Source: Clostridia bacterium
GTDB lineage: Bacteria; Bacillota; Clostridia; Oscillospirales; CAG-272
DNA length: 5,469 bases
NCBI GenBank assembly: GCA_024404655.1
Contig: JAKSPR010000202.1
Span: 1 to 5,469 of the forward strand
Direction of reading: 5' to 3'
How positions within the stretch are numbered: position 1 is the stretch's first letter; each line of letters opens with the position of its first letter. This document shows positions 4,642 to 5,469 of this stretch, one piece after another. Below the pieces are notes generated by a model. That model ran no database searches. It worked only from the letters and a program-made list of their open reading frames with translations, and was not told where the DNA came from. A program made the position numbers and the translations under genes.

Positions 4642-5469
4642 ATGAAAAAGCTGGCACTTTTGGGCGGAGAAATGACAAAATTCCCGGAACGGCAGAATCC
4701 GGAGCTCTGGCACTGGCCGATCATCACAAAGGAAGACGAAGACAATGTAATGGAAATCGTGCGGCAAAATAAATTCTCCGGATACGATATCACAGAGAAA
4801 TTCCAGGAAGAATACGCCGCATGGCAGGGTTCAAAATACGGCCTTTGCTTTACCAACGGCACGATGGCGCTGACTGCGGCAATGTTTGCAATCGGGCTCA
4901 GCATGGGTGATGAGATCATCTGTCCGACAAAGACCTACTGGGGTTCGGTTTCGCAGGCGATCAACTTCGGCGCATCCGCTGTTTTCTGCAATATCAACGA
5001 AATGCTGAGTCTGGATCCCGACGATCTTGAACGCTGCATCACGCCAAGAACCAAGGCAATCATGGTCGTGCACTACTTCAGTTATCCTGCAGACATGGAC
5101 CGTATTATGGCGATTGCAAAGAAGCACAATCTCCGTGTCATCGAGGACTGTTCTCATGCGCACGGCGTAACATATAAGGGCAGAAAAGTCGGAACGTTCG
5201 GCGATGTCGCAGCAATGTCCATGATGAGCGGCAAGTCCTTCGCAGCGGGTGAGCTCGGAATGCTCACAACAGACAGCCGTGAAATCTATGAACGCGCGAT
5301 CGCATTCGGTCATTATGAACGCAACAACGAAAACTATATTCAGGAAACGGATGAACTAAAGCAGTATTTCCATATGGCCCTCGGCGGTTTCAAAGGACGC
5401 GCCAATGAGGTTTCGTCCACCCTTGCACGGGGACAGCTCAAGTATTACGATGAGCGGACAAAAGAGATC
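4642..5469 (+). CDS. DegT/DnrJ/EryC1/StrS-family PLP aminotransferase, N-terminal part (3' truncated by window edge)
   Basis: The 276 visible codons belong to the PLP-dependent sugar-aminotransferase superfamily, whose members usually move an amino group from glutamate or glutamine to a keto-sugar, though some act as dehydratases or on cyclitols. The N-terminus (WHWPIITKEDEDNVMEIVRQNKFSGYDITEKFQEEYAAWQG) is the usual entry segment. TNGTMAL (71-77) is the PLP-phosphate loop, D169 in VIEDCSHAHG contacts the pyridine nitrogen, and K198 in SMMSGKSFAAGELG is the expected Schiff-base lysine. GELG replaces the common GEGG, and HYFSYPADMD replaces the common HxxGxPADMD. Both suggest a divergent branch. 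The start has AGAAGAGGT 8 bases upstream. The C-terminal part (usual full length about 370-430 residues) is off-window. The position 204 bases after a glycosidase suggests a role in sugar metabolism, but amino-sugar synthesis is only inferred. Confidence 0.88.
   Translation, partial: MKKLALLGGEMTKFPERQNPELWHWPIITKEDEDNVMEIVRQNKFSGYDITEKFQEEYAAWQGSKYGLCFTNGTMALTAAMFAIGLSMGDEIICPTKTYWGSVSQAINFGASAVFCNINEMLSLDPDDLERCITPRTKAIMVVHYFSYPADMDRIMAIAKKHNLRVIEDCSHAHGVTYKGRKVGTFGDVAAMSMMSGKSFAAGELGMLTTDSREIYERAIAFGHYERNNENYIQETDELKQYFHMALGGFKGRANEVSSTLARGQLKYYDERTKEI

Noticed and set aside
4448..4678. Minus-strand open frame of 76 codons in the spacer
   Set aside because: It runs into the start of the aminotransferase gene, has no ribosome binding site and no recognisable domain. 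A decayed transposase fragment was considered but nothing in the translation supports it.
4831..5313. Minus-strand open frame of 160 codons opposite the aminotransferase gene
   Set aside because: The plus strand encodes an aminotransferase with PLP-binding motifs through the same interval. The antisense product is His/Cys/Arg-rich and unlike any family.

Overview
The window looks like chromosomal DNA from a low-to-mid GC Gram-positive, most likely a gut-type Clostridia (Oscillospirales/Ruminococcaceae-like). I infer this from strong GGAGG-type ribosome binding sites, compact hairpin-plus-U-run terminators, consensus-like -35/-10 boxes, and a solute-binding protein whose sequence style is common in that group. 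No RNA gene, CRISPR array, complete insertion sequence or origin was seen.

Layout. (i) Positions 2-1336 hold the 3' part of a sugar-type ABC transporter solute-binding protein; its start lies off the left edge. It is followed after 10 bases by a membrane-anchored C39-like cysteine peptidase (1347-2027). A strong terminator at 2033-2059 closes this unit. (ii) A separate promoter (2091-2119) drives a 90-residue two-helix membrane protein (2163-2435). It faces a 171-residue four-helix membrane protein on the minus strand (2463-2978), which has its own near-consensus promoter. The terminator of the minus-strand gene lies inside the end of the 90-residue gene. (iii) A GH39-like glycoside hydrolase (3118-4437) without a signal peptide is followed by a 204-base AT-rich spacer with inverted repeats and a possible promoter. 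A DegT/DnrJ/EryC1/StrS-type PLP aminotransferase starts at 4642 and runs off the right edge.

How the genes may work together. A sugar-binding lipoprotein, an intracellular glycosidase and a sugar-aminotransferase-like enzyme are consistent with a carbohydrate uptake and processing neighbourhood. Two unrelated-looking membrane proteins interrupt it, so a single pathway is inference only. The substrate of the glycosidase and the reaction of the aminotransferase cannot be read from the sequence. I did not find a clearly new system. The best leads are the pairing of a cytoplasmic GH39-like enzyme with an atypical DegT-family protein, and the structured spacer between them.
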